Shown here: piece after piece, positions 47,485 through 56,840 of the stretch | Numbering within the stretch: the stretch's first letter is position 1 | How the letters are laid out: each line of letters opens with the position of its first letter | DNA from: Aphanothece cf. minutissima CCALA 015 | GTDB taxonomy: Bacteria > Cyanobacteriota > Cyanobacteriia > PCC-6307 > Cyanobiaceae | DNA length: 64,000 nt | Assembly: GCA_003003925.1 (NCBI GenBank) | Contig: PVWP01000008.1 | Span: 1-64,000 of the forward strand | Direction: 5' to 3' | Program-made: the position numbers and the translations under genes | The notes under the pieces: generated by a model | Databases searched by the model: none | Told to the model about the DNA's origin: nothing | What the model saw: only the letters and a program-made list of their open reading frames with translations

Positions 47485-48270
47485 ATGAACCGACCCGAGG
47501 AGATCGCCGAGGGCCTGGCGAAGGGTGAGTTCTTTCTGGAGTATCTGCCCATCCTGTCCCTCCCGGATCTCCGCTGCATCGGAGCCGAAGCCCTGATCCG
47601 CTGGCGGCGGGCCGATGGCTCTCTGGTCATGCCCGGGGAGTTCATCCCGTCCCTGGAGTCCACCCCAGCCTCGGGTGTGCTCACCTACTGGGTGATCGAG
47701 ACCGCGGCGGCCGAACTCAAGGACTGGTTGCGGCGCCATCCCGACGTGCATCTCAGTCTCAACGTTCCACCGGAGATCACCGGACGGGGCGGGGTCTATT
47801 ACGCCGCGATGAAGGCCGGCCTGGTTGACATGATTCCCCAGCTGATCCTGGAAGTCACCGAGCGGGGGCTTCCTGATGCCCTGGGCCTGGCCGGCATGTT
47901 CCAGGCCCAGCAACTGGGCATCAAGATGGCGCTCGATGACGTCAGCCTGCTGCGGGGCGCCAATCTCGCCATCCTCAGCCGTTGTCCTTTCGACATCATC
48001 AAGGTGGATCGCACGATGGTGGCCATGATCACCCAGGAGACGCCCAATCCGGAGTGGCTGGAGGGACTGACGGCCCTGATCCGCTCGTCCCGGCTGATGG
48101 TCATCGCCGAAGGGGTCGAGACGGACCAGCAACTCCAGGTGCTGAGGCAGGCGGGGGTCCAGGCCGTCCAGGGCTTCCACCTGTCCCCTCCAATCTCCGC
48201 CGAAGCCCTGATCGCCTTCCATCAGCGGACCGATGGTCCGGAGGACGCCAACGGGGACCTCCAGCCGTGA
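47485..48270 (+). CDS. stand-alone EAL-domain protein (cyclic di-GMP phosphodiesterase)
   Basis: A 261-residue protein consisting only of an EAL domain, which hydrolyses cyclic di-GMP. The metal and substrate residues are largely kept: GAEALIRW (the EAL motif), the Asn in LSLNVPPE, LILEVTERG, MALDDVSLLRGAN (usual DDFG replaced by DDVS), FDIIKVDR, VIAEGVETD and QGFHLSPPI. Loop 6 is altered after the DD pair, so weak or no activity is possible. It has no sensor domain of its own. It starts at an ATG 78 bases after the dehydrogenase gene. Confidence 0.9.
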   Translation: MNRPEEIAEGLAKGEFFLEYLPILSLPDLRCIGAEALIRWRRADGSLVMPGEFIPSLESTPASGVLTYWVIETAAAELKDWLRRHPDVHLSLNVPPEITGRGGVYYAAMKAGLVDMIPQLILEVTERGLPDALGLAGMFQAQQLGIKMALDDVSLLRGANLAILSRCPFDIIKVDRTMVAMITQETPNPEWLEGLTALIRSSRLMVIAEGVETDQQLQVLRQAGVQAVQGFHLSPPISAEALIAFHQRTDGPEDANGDLQP

Positions 48271-48303
48271 AGTAGGAAAGGGCGACATTCACGCAGGATT
48301 CCC

Positions 48304-48696
48304 ATGGCCCGGCGCGCCGCCGCTTCCTTCCTGAGCGACTTCAAGGATTTCATCAACAAGGGCAACGTGGTCGACCTGGCCGTGGCCGTGGTCATCGGCG
48401 GTGCCTTCGGCAAGGTGGTGGATGCCATCGTCAGCCTGGTGATGACCAGCCTGCTGGAGCCGGCCCTGAAGGCGGCTCAGGTGGAGGCGATCAACGCCTG
48501 GCCCGCCGGTGCGGTGATCGTGGCCCTGATCAACTTCCTGGTGATCGCCTTCGTGGTGTTCCTGATCGTGCGGGCGATCGAGGCCATGAAACGCCAGGAG
48601 GAGGCCCGGGCCGCCGATGCCGGGCCCGATCCCCAGGCCGAACTGGCGGCCGCCGCCAACCGCTTGGCCGAAGCCCTGGAGCGCCGCGGGCTCTAG
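48304..48696 (+). CDS. mscL: large-conductance mechanosensitive channel MscL
   Basis: Pentameric inner-membrane channel that opens under high membrane tension and protects against osmotic downshock. The 130 residues have the N-terminal amphipathic segment FLSDFKDFINKGNVVDLAVAVVIGGAFGKVV with the conserved pore-lining glycines and alanines. A short periplasmic loop and the second helix (GAVIVALINFLVIAFVVFLIVRAIEAM) follow, then a charged C-terminal bundle helix. The periplasmic loop is shorter than in E. coli MscL, as in other cyanobacteria. Confidence 0.94.
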   Translation: MARRAAASFLSDFKDFINKGNVVDLAVAVVIGGAFGKVVDAIVSLVMTSLLEPALKAAQVEAINAWPAGAVIVALINFLVIAFVVFLIVRAIEAMKRQEEARAADAGPDPQAELAAAANRLAEALERRGL

Positions 48697-48719
48697 GCCC
48701 GCGAAAGGCGGCGGGGGCC

Positions 48720-50729
48720 CTAGGCCGCGGGCCGTCCCACCAGCTTGTGGCGCAGGTTCTTGATCCGGTCCCGCAGGTTGGCCGCCTCCTCGAACTCCAG
48801 GCTCTTGGCCGCCGCCTTCATCTTCTCCTCCAGCTGGGTGATCAGCTCGGGCAGGGCATCGAGGGGCACCTCGTTCTGCTCGGCCTGCTCGGCGGCCACC
48901 TCCAGCTGGTCGTCGCTGAGCCGGCGGGACAGCTCCAGGAAGGAGAGGATGGAATTGCCCGCCCGCTTGCCGGCGGGGGTGGGGGTGATGCCATGGCGTT
49001 CGTTGTAGGCGTGCTGGATCACCCGACGGCGCTCGGTCTCGGAGATCGCCTTGGCCATCGAATCGGTGAGGTTGTCGGCGTAAAGGAGGGCCACCCCATC
49101 GATGTGCCGCGCCGCCCGGCCAATCGTCTGGATCAGGGAGCGCTCAGCCCGCAGGAAGCCCTCCTTGTCGGCATCGAGGATGGCCACCAGGGACACCTCG
49201 GGCAGATCCAGGCCTTCCCGCAGCAGGTTGACGCCCACAAGCACGTCGTAGGCGCCATTGCGCAGATCCTGGATGATCTCGATCCGCTCGATCGAATGGA
49301 TCTCGGAGTGCAGGTAGCGCACGCGCACCCCGTTCTCGGCCAGGTAATCGGTGAGGTCTTCGGCCATGCGCTTGGTGAGGGTGGTGACCAGCACCCGCTC
49401 CTGGCGATCGGCCCGCAGGCGGATCTCGCCGAGCAGGTCGTCCACCTGGCCCTCCGAGGGGCGCACCTCCACGATCGGGTCGAGGACGCCGGTGGGGCGG
49501 ATCACCTGCTCCACCACCTGGCCCTTGCTCTGGGCCAGCTCCCAGGCCCCGGGGGTGGCCGAGACGAAGATGGTCTGGCGGGCCTTCTCCCAGAACTCGT
49601 CCCCCTTGAGGGGCCGGTTGTCGGCGGCGCTGGGCAGCCGGAAGCCGTGCTCGATCAGCACCTGCTTGCGGCTCTGGTCACCGTTGTACATGGCCTGGAG
49701 CTGGGAGCAGGTCACGTGGCTCTCATCCACCACCAGCAGCCAGTCGTCGGGGAAGTAGTCGATCAGGCACTCGGGCGGGGTGCCGGCCTCCCGACCGGCC
49801 AGGTGCCGGGCGTAGTTCTCCACCCCGTTGCAGTAGCCCACCTGCTCCAGCATCTCCAGGTCGTAGGTGGTGCGCTGCTCGAGGCGCTGGGCCTCCAGCA
49901 GCCGCCCCTGGCCGTTGAGCACGTCCAGCCGTTCGCGCAGTTCGGCCCGGATCGCCTGAATCGCCCCCTGCAGCCGTTCCTTGGGGGTCACGAAGTGCTT
50001 GGCCGGGTAGATGTTGATCGACTCCAGGCTCTGGAGGATCTCGCCGGTGGTGGGATCGACGTAACGGATCGCCTCCACCTCGTCGCCGAACAGCTCGATC
50101 CGCACCAGCCGGTCTTCGTAGGCCGGACCGATCTCCAGCACATCGCCCCGCACCCGGAAGCGACCGCGGCTGATCTCGATGTCGTTGCGGGAGTACTGGT
50201 TGTTGACCAGACCCCGCAGGGAGCCGCGCAGTTCGAGCTTGTCGCCCACCTCGAACTTCACAGCAGCCTTGAGGTATTCCGAGGGGATGCCGAGGCCGTA
50301 GATGCAGCTGATCGAGGCCACCACAATCACATCGCGCCGTTCGAACAGCGACCGGGTGGCCGAGTGCCGCAGCATGTCGATCTCTTCGTTGATCGAGGCG
50401 GTCTTGGCGATGTAGGTATCCGAGACGGGAACGTAGGCCTCGGGCTGGTAGTAGTCGTAGTAGGAGATGAAGTATTCGACGGCATTGTTGGGGAAGAACT
50501 CCCTCAGCTCGTTGCAGAGCTGGGCCGCCAGGGTCTTGTTGTGGGCGAGCACCAGCGTGGGGCGCCCCGTGCGGGCGATCACGTTGGCGATCGAGAAGGT
50601 CTTGCCGGTGCCGGTGGCACCGAGGAGGGTCTGGAAGCGTTCGCCCCCGTCGACGCCCTTCACCATCGCTTCGATGGCGGCGGGTTGGTCGCCCTTCGGT
50701 TCGTAGGGGGCGTGAAGCTGGAATGGCAT
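48720..50729 (-). CDS. uvrB: excinuclease ABC subunit B
   Basis: Damage-verifying helicase-like subunit of nucleotide excision repair. The 669 residues include [16 protein letters not shown], Walker [19 protein letters not shown], the beta-hairpin region [29 protein letters not shown] and the box [58 protein letters not shown] follows, and a C-terminal UVR motif ([28 protein letters not shown]) contacts UvrC. Standard length; no anomalies. Confidence 0.97.
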   Translation of the reverse strand: MPFQLHAPYEPKGDQPAAIEAMVKGVDGGERFQTLLGATGTGKTFSIANVIARTGRPTLVLAHNKTLAAQLCNELREFFPNNAVEYFISYYDYYQPEAYVPVSDTYIAKTASINEEIDMLRHSATRSLFERRDVIVVASISCIYGLGIPSEYLKAAVKFEVGDKLELRGSLRGLVNNQYSRNDIEISRGRFRVRGDVLEIGPAYEDRLVRIELFGDEVEAIRYVDPTTGEILQSLESINIYPAKHFVTPKERLQGAIQAIRAELRERLDVLNGQGRLLEAQRLEQRTTYDLEMLEQVGYCNGVENYARHLAGREAGTPPECLIDYFPDDWLLVVDESHVTCSQLQAMYNGDQSRKQVLIEHGFRLPSAADNRPLKGDEFWEKARQTIFVSATPGAWELAQSKGQVVEQVIRPTGVLDPIVEVRPSEGQVDDLLGEIRLRADRQERVLVTTLTKRMAEDLTDYLAENGVRVRYLHSEIHSIERIEIIQDLRNGAYDVLVGVNLLREGLDLPEVSLVAILDADKEGFLRAERSLIQTIGRAARHIDGVALLYADNLTDSMAKAISETERRRVIQHAYNERHGITPTPAGKRAGNSILSFLELSRRLSDDQLEVAAEQAEQNEVPLDALPELITQLEEKMKAAAKSLEFEEAANLRDRIKNLRHKLVGRPAA

Positions 50730-50780
50730 CGGACCATTCTGGCGGTCACCCGAGGGGAACGCCCCGGCGGGGAAAACCGA

Positions 50781-51203
50781 TCAGCCCACCCCGGAGGCCG
50801 CCGCCATCGCCCGGGTCAGGGGCACATCCAGACCCATCCAGCCCAGGACAAGGCTGCTCAGCACGCTGTAGGCCAGGGCCCCGAGGATGGCGCTGATCAG
50901 ACCGTTCTGGAGCCGGAACCCGTTGATCAGCCAGGCGGCCAGGCTGAACAGGATGATCGTGATCAGCCAGTTGAACAGGAACGACACCGGGCTGATCAGG
51001 CCCCCGAGCGAGGAGACGAACCAGACCGGTCCCAGCAGGAGCTTCAGGGGGAGCACCAGCAGGGTGCCCAGCAGGGCGATGACAATCGCCGACAGCAGGG
51101 CCGCCGAGAAGCTCGCCAGCTCCACCCCCAAGGGCAGTCGCGCCACCAGCAGCAGAATGAGGGCCCGGATCGGCCATTGCAGGAGCCAGGTCAACGAGCC
51201 CAT
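50781..51203 (-). CDS. phage holin family (4_2-type) membrane protein
   Basis: A 140-residue protein with four hydrophobic segments: IRALILLLVARLPLG, LLSAIVIALLGTLLVLPLKLLLG, LISPVSFLFNWLITIILFSLAAWLI, and ISAILGALAYSVLSSLVLGW. The NGFRLQNG motif before the last helix is typical of the conserved membrane family annotated as phage holin 4_2. Despite the name, members in cyanobacteria are chromosomal housekeeping genes of unknown role. It precedes uvrB by 51 bases. No phage genes are nearby. Confidence 0.85.
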   Translation of the reverse strand: MGSLTWLLQWPIRALILLLVARLPLGVELASFSAALLSAIVIALLGTLLVLPLKLLLGPVWFVSSLGGLISPVSFLFNWLITIILFSLAAWLINGFRLQNGLISAILGALAYSVLSSLVLGWMGLDVPLTRAMAAASGVG

Positions 51204-51230
51204 GGGAAGCGGTGCCGCAACCCGATCAGC

Positions 51231-52001
51231 TTACCGAGTCTGTTCGTTTTGAACCATCGACGCCAGGGGCAGGGCCTCCCGCAGGGCACGCACCACGGCC
51301 ACCATGGCGAGCTCATCGTCGAGGCGGTTGACGGCGGAGCCGACCCCGACGCCGGCGGCGCCGGCGGCCAGGGCCATCGGCACCGTGACTGCCGAGAGCC
51401 CGGAGGCGCACAGCACCGGAACGGCCACCGCCCGGCTGATGGCATGGGCCGCCGCCAGGGTCGGGGCGGCCTTCTCGATCAGGCCCAGGGCGCCGGGGCT
51501 GAGGGGACGGGCGCTGGTGCCGCCCTCGGTCTGGATCAGATCGGCGCCGGCGGCCACCAGCTCCACCGCCAGCCGCTCCTGCCCATCGAGGGGAAGGGTG
51601 TGGGGCACGGTGACCGAGAGGACCGTCTCCGGCAGCAGCGCCCTGGTGCGGCGGGTGAGCTCGAGCACTTCGGCGGCACCGAAGACCCGCCCCTGGGGAT
51701 AGAAGCTGTCGTAGTTGCCGATCTCCACCATGGCGGCACCGGCCTCCACGGCCGCCGGGAACAGGAGCGGATCCACCGCCGAGACGCAGACCGGCAGCCC
51801 CGGAGCCAGCGCCACGGCCAGGCGCACCAGGGTGGGGTCACAGGCCAGATCCACCAGATCGGCGCCGCCGGCGGCGGCGGCCCGGACCACCCGCTGCACC
51901 CGGGCCGCGTCGAAGTTGTCGAGGCCGGCGATGACCTTCAGCGCCCGCCCCTGACGGATCGCCTGCTGCAGGGCGGTGGGCAGGCTGGAGAGGCGGGTCA
52001 T
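51231..52001 (-). CDS. Ycf23 / DUF561 family protein
   Basis: A 256-residue TIM-barrel-like protein conserved in cyanobacteria and some plastids. Recognisable segments are ALKVIAGLDNFDAARVQRVVRAA, ADLVDLACDP, VCVSAVDP, VEIGNYDSFYPQGRVF, SVTVPHTLPLDGQ, DLIQTEGGTSARP and ASGLSAVTVPMALAAGAAGVGVGSAVNRL. The function is not established; a role in nitrogen or photosynthetic regulation has been suggested for red algal relatives. The ATG at 52001 leaves 23 bases to the divergent tilS start. Confidence 0.9.
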   Translation of the reverse strand: MTRLSSLPTALQQAIRQGRALKVIAGLDNFDAARVQRVVRAAAAGGADLVDLACDPTLVRLAVALAPGLPVCVSAVDPLLFPAAVEAGAAMVEIGNYDSFYPQGRVFGAAEVLELTRRTRALLPETVLSVTVPHTLPLDGQERLAVELVAAGADLIQTEGGTSARPLSPGALGLIEKAAPTLAAAHAISRAVAVPVLCASGLSAVTVPMALAAGAAGVGVGSAVNRLDDELAMVAVVRALREALPLASMVQNEQTR

Positions 52002-52024
52002 CGGCGGATGGAAAGACGCAGACG

Positions 52025-53071
52025 GTGATTCTCCCACCCGACCCAAGCCGGACGCCGCGCCCCTGGGGACGCGACCAGACGCGCCTGCACCGGCATCTGC
52101 TGCGGCGACCCACCCTGCTGCCGGCGGGGGGGTCGCTGCTGGTCGCCGTGTCCGGCGGCCAGGACTCCATGGCCCTGACCACCCTGCTGCTGGACCTCCA
52201 GCCCCTGCACGGCTGGCGGCTGCAGCTGTGGCACGGCGACCACGGCTGGCGCCATGAATCGGCCCGCCAGGCCGCGGACCTGGCCCGGTGGGCCCGGAGT
52301 CAGGGACTGGACCTGAAGCTCGACCGGGCCGATCCGGCCCCCGGCAGCGAGGCCGCCGCCCGGGAGTGGCGCTACGGCTGCCTGGCCGCGGCGGCCCTCC
52401 AGGGGGGCTGCACCCATGTGGTGACGGGCCACACCGCCAGTGACCGGGCCGAGACCGTGCTGCTCAACCTGGCCCGCGGCAGCCACCTGCGCGGCCTGGC
52501 CAGCCTCGGGGCCAGCCGGCCCCTGGCCCCGGCCGCCGGCCCCCTGCGGCTGGCCCGGCCGCTGCTGATCCTCGACCGCAGCGACACCGGCCGGCTCTGC
52601 CGGGAGCGGGGCCTGCCCGTCTGGACGGACAGCAGCAACGGGGATCTGCGCTTCGCCCGCAACCGGCTGCGGGCCGACGTGATGCCGGTGCTGGAGGCCC
52701 TCCATCCCGGGGCCAGTCGGCGGATCAGCGCCCAGGCGGAACGTCTGGAAGCGCAGGCCGAGGCCGAGGCGGACCTGCTGGACCTGGCCCTGGAGGGCCT
52801 CCAGCAGGGCGAGTGCCCCGCCCGGCTGCCGCGCCGCCGCCTGGCCGGCCTGGCCCCGGCCAGCCAGCGACGGCTGCTGCACCACTGGCTGCGCCGGCAC
52901 CTGGGGCGGGAGCCGGGATCGGGGAGCCTCGAAACCCTGGTGGATCGGCTGGTCCGGGGGGGGGACACGGGCCGGCTGGATCTGCCCGGAGGATGGCAGC
53001 TGCACTGGGATCACAGCACACTGTGGGTCCGCTCACCCGACCCGCTCCATGGCCGAGACCAGCGCCAATGA
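52025..53071 (+). CDS. tilS: tRNA(Ile)-lysidine synthase
   Basis: Converts the wobble cytidine of the AUA-reading tRNA-Ile to lysidine. The 348 residues have the PP-loop LLVAVSGGQDSMALTTLLLDL, the family's LWHGDHGWRHESARQAADL, and VVTGHTASDRAETVLLNLARGS. RPLLILDRSDTGRLCRERGLPVWTDSSNGDLRFARNRLRADVMP is also typical of TilS. The C-terminal domain is short, as in other cyanobacteria. It starts at a GTG (52025) and overlaps the next gene by 23 bases. Confidence 0.94.
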   Translation: MILPPDPSRTPRPWGRDQTRLHRHLLRRPTLLPAGGSLLVAVSGGQDSMALTTLLLDLQPLHGWRLQLWHGDHGWRHESARQAADLARWARSQGLDLKLDRADPAPGSEAAAREWRYGCLAAAALQGGCTHVVTGHTASDRAETVLLNLARGSHLRGLASLGASRPLAPAAGPLRLARPLLILDRSDTGRLCRERGLPVWTDSSNGDLRFARNRLRADVMPVLEALHPGASRRISAQAERLEAQAEAEADLLDLALEGLQQGECPARLPRRRLAGLAPASQRRLLHHWLRRHLGREPGSGSLETLVDRLVRGGDTGRLDLPGGWQLHWDHSTLWVRSPDPLHGRDQRQ

Positions 53072-53804
53072 CGCCGCCCAGCGCTATGCGGTGATCGAGC
53101 AGGCCTACTCCAGGGAGAAGTGGGCCACGGTGCTGGCCGATGGGGCCGAACTGCTGCAACAGCTGCAGCCTTCGGACAATCCCCAGCTCACCGGGTTGAA
53201 GCTGCGGCTCCAGCTGCTGCTGGGTCATACCCAGCTCTACGGCTACGGGGACAAGGCCACGGCCGCCGGGTACTACGGGACGGTGGCGGAGCAGAGCGGC
53301 GAGGCTGCCCTCACCAGGATCGCCGAGCAGGGACTCAAGCAGTGCGCGATCGATGAGGCCGGCGCCACCCCGACCCCGGGGTCGGCCGTGGCGGACATCG
53401 GCACCCCCGGTCCGGAGTTCCTGGTCGCAGGGGCCGCAGGCTCGGCGTTCACCGCGCAGGCGGTCACCGGCCCGGCGGCCCCCTGGCTGACCACGGCGCC
53501 GGCGACAACCGCCCCGGCGGCAGCCGCCGCCCCAGCCACCGCCGCCGACCTGGAGCCGGCAACGGCGGGGGAGGAGGCTCCGGCGGGGTCGCCGGCCCCC
53601 ACGCCGGCCGCTCCCTGGGCCGAGCCCTCGCTGATTCCGGAGGTGGTGGAGGAGCCCGAACTGATCGAGCTGCACCAGGCGGATCCGGCCCTGGCCGACG
53701 ACGTGGAGCTCAGCTGGCAGGAATCCACCCCCGCCACGGCGGCGCCGGTGGACAAGGAGGACGAGGAGCTGCTCAGCGGCCTGATGCTGGTCAGGGTCCG
53801 CTGA
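53049..53804 (+). CDS. Ala/Pro-rich protein with TPR-like N-terminus, function unknown
   Basis: A 251-residue protein. Residues 1-105 are helical and resemble tetratricopeptide pairs (AAQRYAVIEQAYSREKWATVLADGAELLQQL, LLLGHTQLYGYGDKATAAGYYGTVAEQSGEAALTRIAEQGLKQC). Residues 106-200 are low-complexity Ala/Pro/Thr. The last 50 are acidic and end EDEELLSGLMLVRVR, a possible short binding motif. No enzyme signature is visible. It overlaps tilS by 23 bases and faces rnj, so it may assist tRNA or RNA processing; that is context only. Confidence 0.7.
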   Translation: MAETSANDAAQRYAVIEQAYSREKWATVLADGAELLQQLQPSDNPQLTGLKLRLQLLLGHTQLYGYGDKATAAGYYGTVAEQSGEAALTRIAEQGLKQCAIDEAGATPTPGSAVADIGTPGPEFLVAGAAGSAFTAQAVTGPAAPWLTTAPATTAPAAAAAPATAADLEPATAGEEAPAGSPAPTPAAPWAEPSLIPEVVEEPELIELHQADPALADDVELSWQESTPATAAPVDKEDEELLSGLMLVRVR

Positions 53805-53820
53805 GCCCACCCCCGGGCGA

Positions 53821-55833
53821 TCAGCCCGCCGCGGCAGCCGAGCGGCGGCGACGCACGCGACCGGTGGGTTCCGGCTCCTCGACGGGGGCCTTGCTGGCGG
53901 CGGCCACCGGGGCCGGAGCTGCGGTGCTGGCCGTGGCCGCCGCCGGGGCGGCCGAAGCTGCAGCGGTCACCAGCTGGCGCTGGGGCACGGCGGCGGGCTG
54001 GCGCCCACCCCCATCCCGGCGGCCGCCGCGGGGCGCCGGACGGGTGTCCGGTTCGGCATCGGCCCGGCCCTTGTAGGCCGGGGTGCCGGCCGGCGCGGGC
54101 TGCACCAGGCAGATGATCAGCGGGTCCACCTGGAGCTCGCGGCGCAGGCGGCGCTGAAGGCCCACCTCCACCTCCCGCTGCACACCCACCCAGTCGACAT
54201 CGGGGGCCTTGCCGCCGGTGTTGCGGGCCAGCTGGTTCCAGCGGTTCTCCAGCACCCAGGTGATCTCCCGCTCGGCCCAGACCGAGAGCTTGCGGGCATC
54301 GGCGGCCGTGACCACACCGCGCAGGTTCACCCGTGGCGGCGCCGCCATCACACCGTCGGTGGTGATGACCGCCAGCAGGGTGATGACGCCGTCCTCCGCC
54401 AGCTGCTGGCGCTCCTTGAGCACCCGGGCATCGACGATGCCGTTGCGGGAGGCGTCGAGCAGCTCGATGCCGGCCTTCACCGGCTCACCCTTGTGGATGG
54501 TGTCGGGGGTGAGCTCGACCACATCGCCGTTGTCGATGATCAGGATGTGATCGGCCGGGATGCCCATCGACTGGGCCGTCTTGGAATGGCAGACCAGCAT
54601 GCGGTGCTCGCCGTGCACGGGCACGAAGAATTTCGGCTTGGCCAGCGCCAGCATCAGCTTGTGGTCCTCCTGGCAGCCGTGGCCGGAGACGTGGATGCCC
54701 TCGCCCTTGCCGTAGACCACCTTGGCGCCCATCATCATCAGCCGGTCGATGGTGTTCACCACCGAGATGGTGTTGCCGGGAATCGGGCTGGCGGAGAAGA
54801 TGATCGTGTCGGTGGACTTCACCTGAACCTGGGGATGTTCGCCGCGGGAGATGCGGCTCAGGGCCGCCAGCGGTTCGCCCTGGCTGCCGGTCATCAGCAG
54901 CAGGGTTTCCCGGTCGGGCAGGTCGCGGATCTGCTTGATCGGCACGAACAGATCATCGGGGGCCCGCATGTAGCCGAGTTCGCGGGCCTTGGCGATCACG
55001 TTGAGCATGGAGCGGCCCAGCAGCCCCACCTTGCGGCCGTTCTTCATCGCCAGTTCCAGAATCATCGACACCCGATGAATCGAGCTGGCGAAGGTGGTGA
55101 TGATCACCCGGCCTTCGGCCTGGCTGATGTGGCGATCCAGGTTAGGGAACACGGCCCGCTCCGGCGGGGTGAAACCGGGGATCTCGGCGTTGGTGGAATC
55201 GCTGAACAGGCACAGAACGCCCTGCTCGCCGTAATGGGCCAGGCGCTGCAGGTCGAAGGCCTCCCCGTCCACCGGGGTGTGGTCGAACTTGAAGTCACCG
55301 GTGAAGATGACCACGCCGACGGGGGTGGTGATGGCCAGCGTGAAGCTGTCGGCCATCGAGTGGGTGTTGCGGATGAACTCCACCTTGAAGTGCTGGCCCA
55401 CATGCACCACATCCCGCGGACCCACCGTCTGGATGGTGGTGCGGTCGGTGACGCCCGCCTCCTCCATCTTCCCCTGCAGCATCGACATGGCCAGGCGGGG
55501 GCCGTAGATGATGGGGATGTTGAAGTTCTTGAGGTGGTGCGGGATGCCGCCGATGTGGTCTTCGTGGCCGTGGGTGACCACCATGCCGCGGATGCGCTTC
55601 TGGTTCTCGCGCAGGTAGCTGGTGTCGGGCATCACCACGTTGACGCCATGCATGCCATCGCTGGGGAACGCGAGACCGGCATCGACGAGCATCAGCTCAT
55701 CGCCGTATTCGAAGACGCAGGTGTTCTTGCCGATCTCGTGCAGGCCGCCCAGCGGAATGACACGCAGGCCCTGGTGCTTGGCTTTGGCGCCGTTGCCGGA
55801 GCGGACGATGGGATTGGCGTTCTGACTGGACAT
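53821..55833 (-). CDS. rnj: ribonuclease J
   Basis: Metallo-beta-lactamase/beta-CASP ribonuclease with 5' exonuclease and endonuclease activity in mRNA turnover. The 670 residues show LRVIPLGGLHEIGKNTCVFEYGDELMLVDAGL, the metal motif VVTHGHEDHIGGIPHHL, FTGDFKFDHTPVDG, LFSDSTNAEIPGFTPPE, and LMTGSQGEPLAALSRIS of the beta-CASP part. HVSGHGCQEDHKLMLALAKPKFFVPVHGEHRML follows. The tail after about residue 580 is Ala/Pro-rich with basic ends (VRRRRSAAAAG), probably an RNA- or partner-binding extension. Confidence 0.96.
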   Translation of the reverse strand: MSSQNANPIVRSGNGAKAKHQGLRVIPLGGLHEIGKNTCVFEYGDELMLVDAGLAFPSDGMHGVNVVMPDTSYLRENQKRIRGMVVTHGHEDHIGGIPHHLKNFNIPIIYGPRLAMSMLQGKMEEAGVTDRTTIQTVGPRDVVHVGQHFKVEFIRNTHSMADSFTLAITTPVGVVIFTGDFKFDHTPVDGEAFDLQRLAHYGEQGVLCLFSDSTNAEIPGFTPPERAVFPNLDRHISQAEGRVIITTFASSIHRVSMILELAMKNGRKVGLLGRSMLNVIAKARELGYMRAPDDLFVPIKQIRDLPDRETLLLMTGSQGEPLAALSRISRGEHPQVQVKSTDTIIFSASPIPGNTISVVNTIDRLMMMGAKVVYGKGEGIHVSGHGCQEDHKLMLALAKPKFFVPVHGEHRMLVCHSKTAQSMGIPADHILIIDNGDVVELTPDTIHKGEPVKAGIELLDASRNGIVDARVLKERQQLAEDGVITLLAVITTDGVMAAPPRVNLRGVVTAADARKLSVWAEREITWVLENRWNQLARNTGGKAPDVDWVGVQREVEVGLQRRLRRELQVDPLIICLVQPAPAGTPAYKGRADAEPDTRPAPRGGRRDGGGRQPAAVPQRQLVTAAASAAPAAATASTAAPAPVAAASKAPVEEPEPTGRVRRRRSAAAAG

Positions 55834-55910
55834 GTAGGGAAGGACTCAGGGGGGTGATGAAAGGAAACGTGGAGCGGAAGCGGAGGTGACTCTGGACATC
55901 AGCCTTGGCG

Positions 55911-56840
55911 TCAGGTGGGACGCAGGGCAGCCAGGATCGAGGAAAGGCGCTGTCGCACGGCGGTATCGGCGGAAAGCAGGGGAAGTCGGGGGGCACCCAC
56001 CGGCCAGCCGCAGATCTCCAGGGCGGCTTTGACGGGGATGGGATTGGTGGTGCAGAAGAGGGCCCTGCACAGGGGCAGCAGCTGCTGGTGCTCGTCGAGG
56101 GCGGTGGCGACGTCGCCGCTCAGGAAGGCCTGGAGCATGGCCCGGATCCTGGGGCCCACCAGATGGCTGGCCACGCTGACCACGCCCACCGCACCCACCG
56201 CCAGCATCGGCAGGGTGAGGGCATCGTCACCGCTGTAGATCGCCAGGCGATCGCCACAGAGCTCCCGCAGCCGGCTGACCTCTTCGGTGGTGCCGCTGGC
56301 GGCCTTGAAGCCCACCACGTTGGCCTCATCGAGCAGGCGGGCCGTGGTGTCCGGGGCCAGGCTGCAGCCGGTGCGACCGGGGATGTTGTACAGCATCAGG
56401 GGCAGCTCAGGAGCGGCCTGGGCCACGGCCCGGAAATGGGCTTCGAGGCCCTCCTGGGGCGGCTTGTTGTAGTAGGGCACCACCACCAGGGCACCGTCGG
56501 CACCGAGGGCGGCGGCCTCGCCGGTGGCTTCCACGGCTTCGGCGGTGCAGTTGCTGCCGCTGCCGGCCAGCAGGGTGGCGCGGCTGCCCACCGCCCCCTT
56601 CACGGCGGCGAAGAGCTCGTGCTGCTCCCGCCAGGTGAGGGTCGGGGACTCGCCGGTGGTGCCGCACAGCACGAGGCCATCGGAGCCGTGGCGGACCAGA
56701 TGGTCCGCCAGCCGCGCCGCCAGCTCCAGATCGACGGCCCCGTCCGGCTGGAAGGGGGTCACCATGGCCGTGAGCACCCGCCCGAAGGGCGCCTCGGGGG
56801 AGGGGGCCGTGCTCGGCGCCGGCAGGGTGGCCGTGCTCAA
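55911..56840 (-). CDS. dapA: 4-hydroxy-tetrahydrodipicolinate synthase
   Basis: Condenses pyruvate with aspartate semialdehyde in lysine and diaminopimelate synthesis. The 309 residues include [43 protein letters not shown], the active-site Tyr in [14 protein letters not shown], and the Schiff-base Lys in [46 protein letters not shown] follows. Its start overlaps the asd stop by four bases, so product and user enzymes are made together. Confidence 0.96.
   Translation of the reverse strand: MSTATLPAPSTAPSPEAPFGRVLTAMVTPFQPDGAVDLELAARLADHLVRHGSDGLVLCGTTGESPTLTWREQHELFAAVKGAVGSRATLLAGSGSNCTAEAVEATGEAAALGADGALVVVPYYNKPPQEGLEAHFRAVAQAAPELPLMLYNIPGRTGCSLAPDTTARLLDEANVVGFKAASGTTEEVSRLRELCGDRLAIYSGDDALTLPMLAVGAVGVVSVASHLVGPRIRAMLQAFLSGDVATALDEHQQLLPLCRALFCTTNPIPVKAALEICGWPVGAPRLPLLSADTAVRQRLSSILAALRPT

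Noticed and set aside
50781..51203. Holin-like gene as a sign of a prophage
   Set aside because: The family name is misleading; the gene is a chromosomal membrane protein in a housekeeping context and no phage genes are nearby.
48747..52028. 1093-codon plus-strand frame
   Set aside because: Runs antisense across uvrB, the holin-like gene and ycf23; three real genes explain the region.
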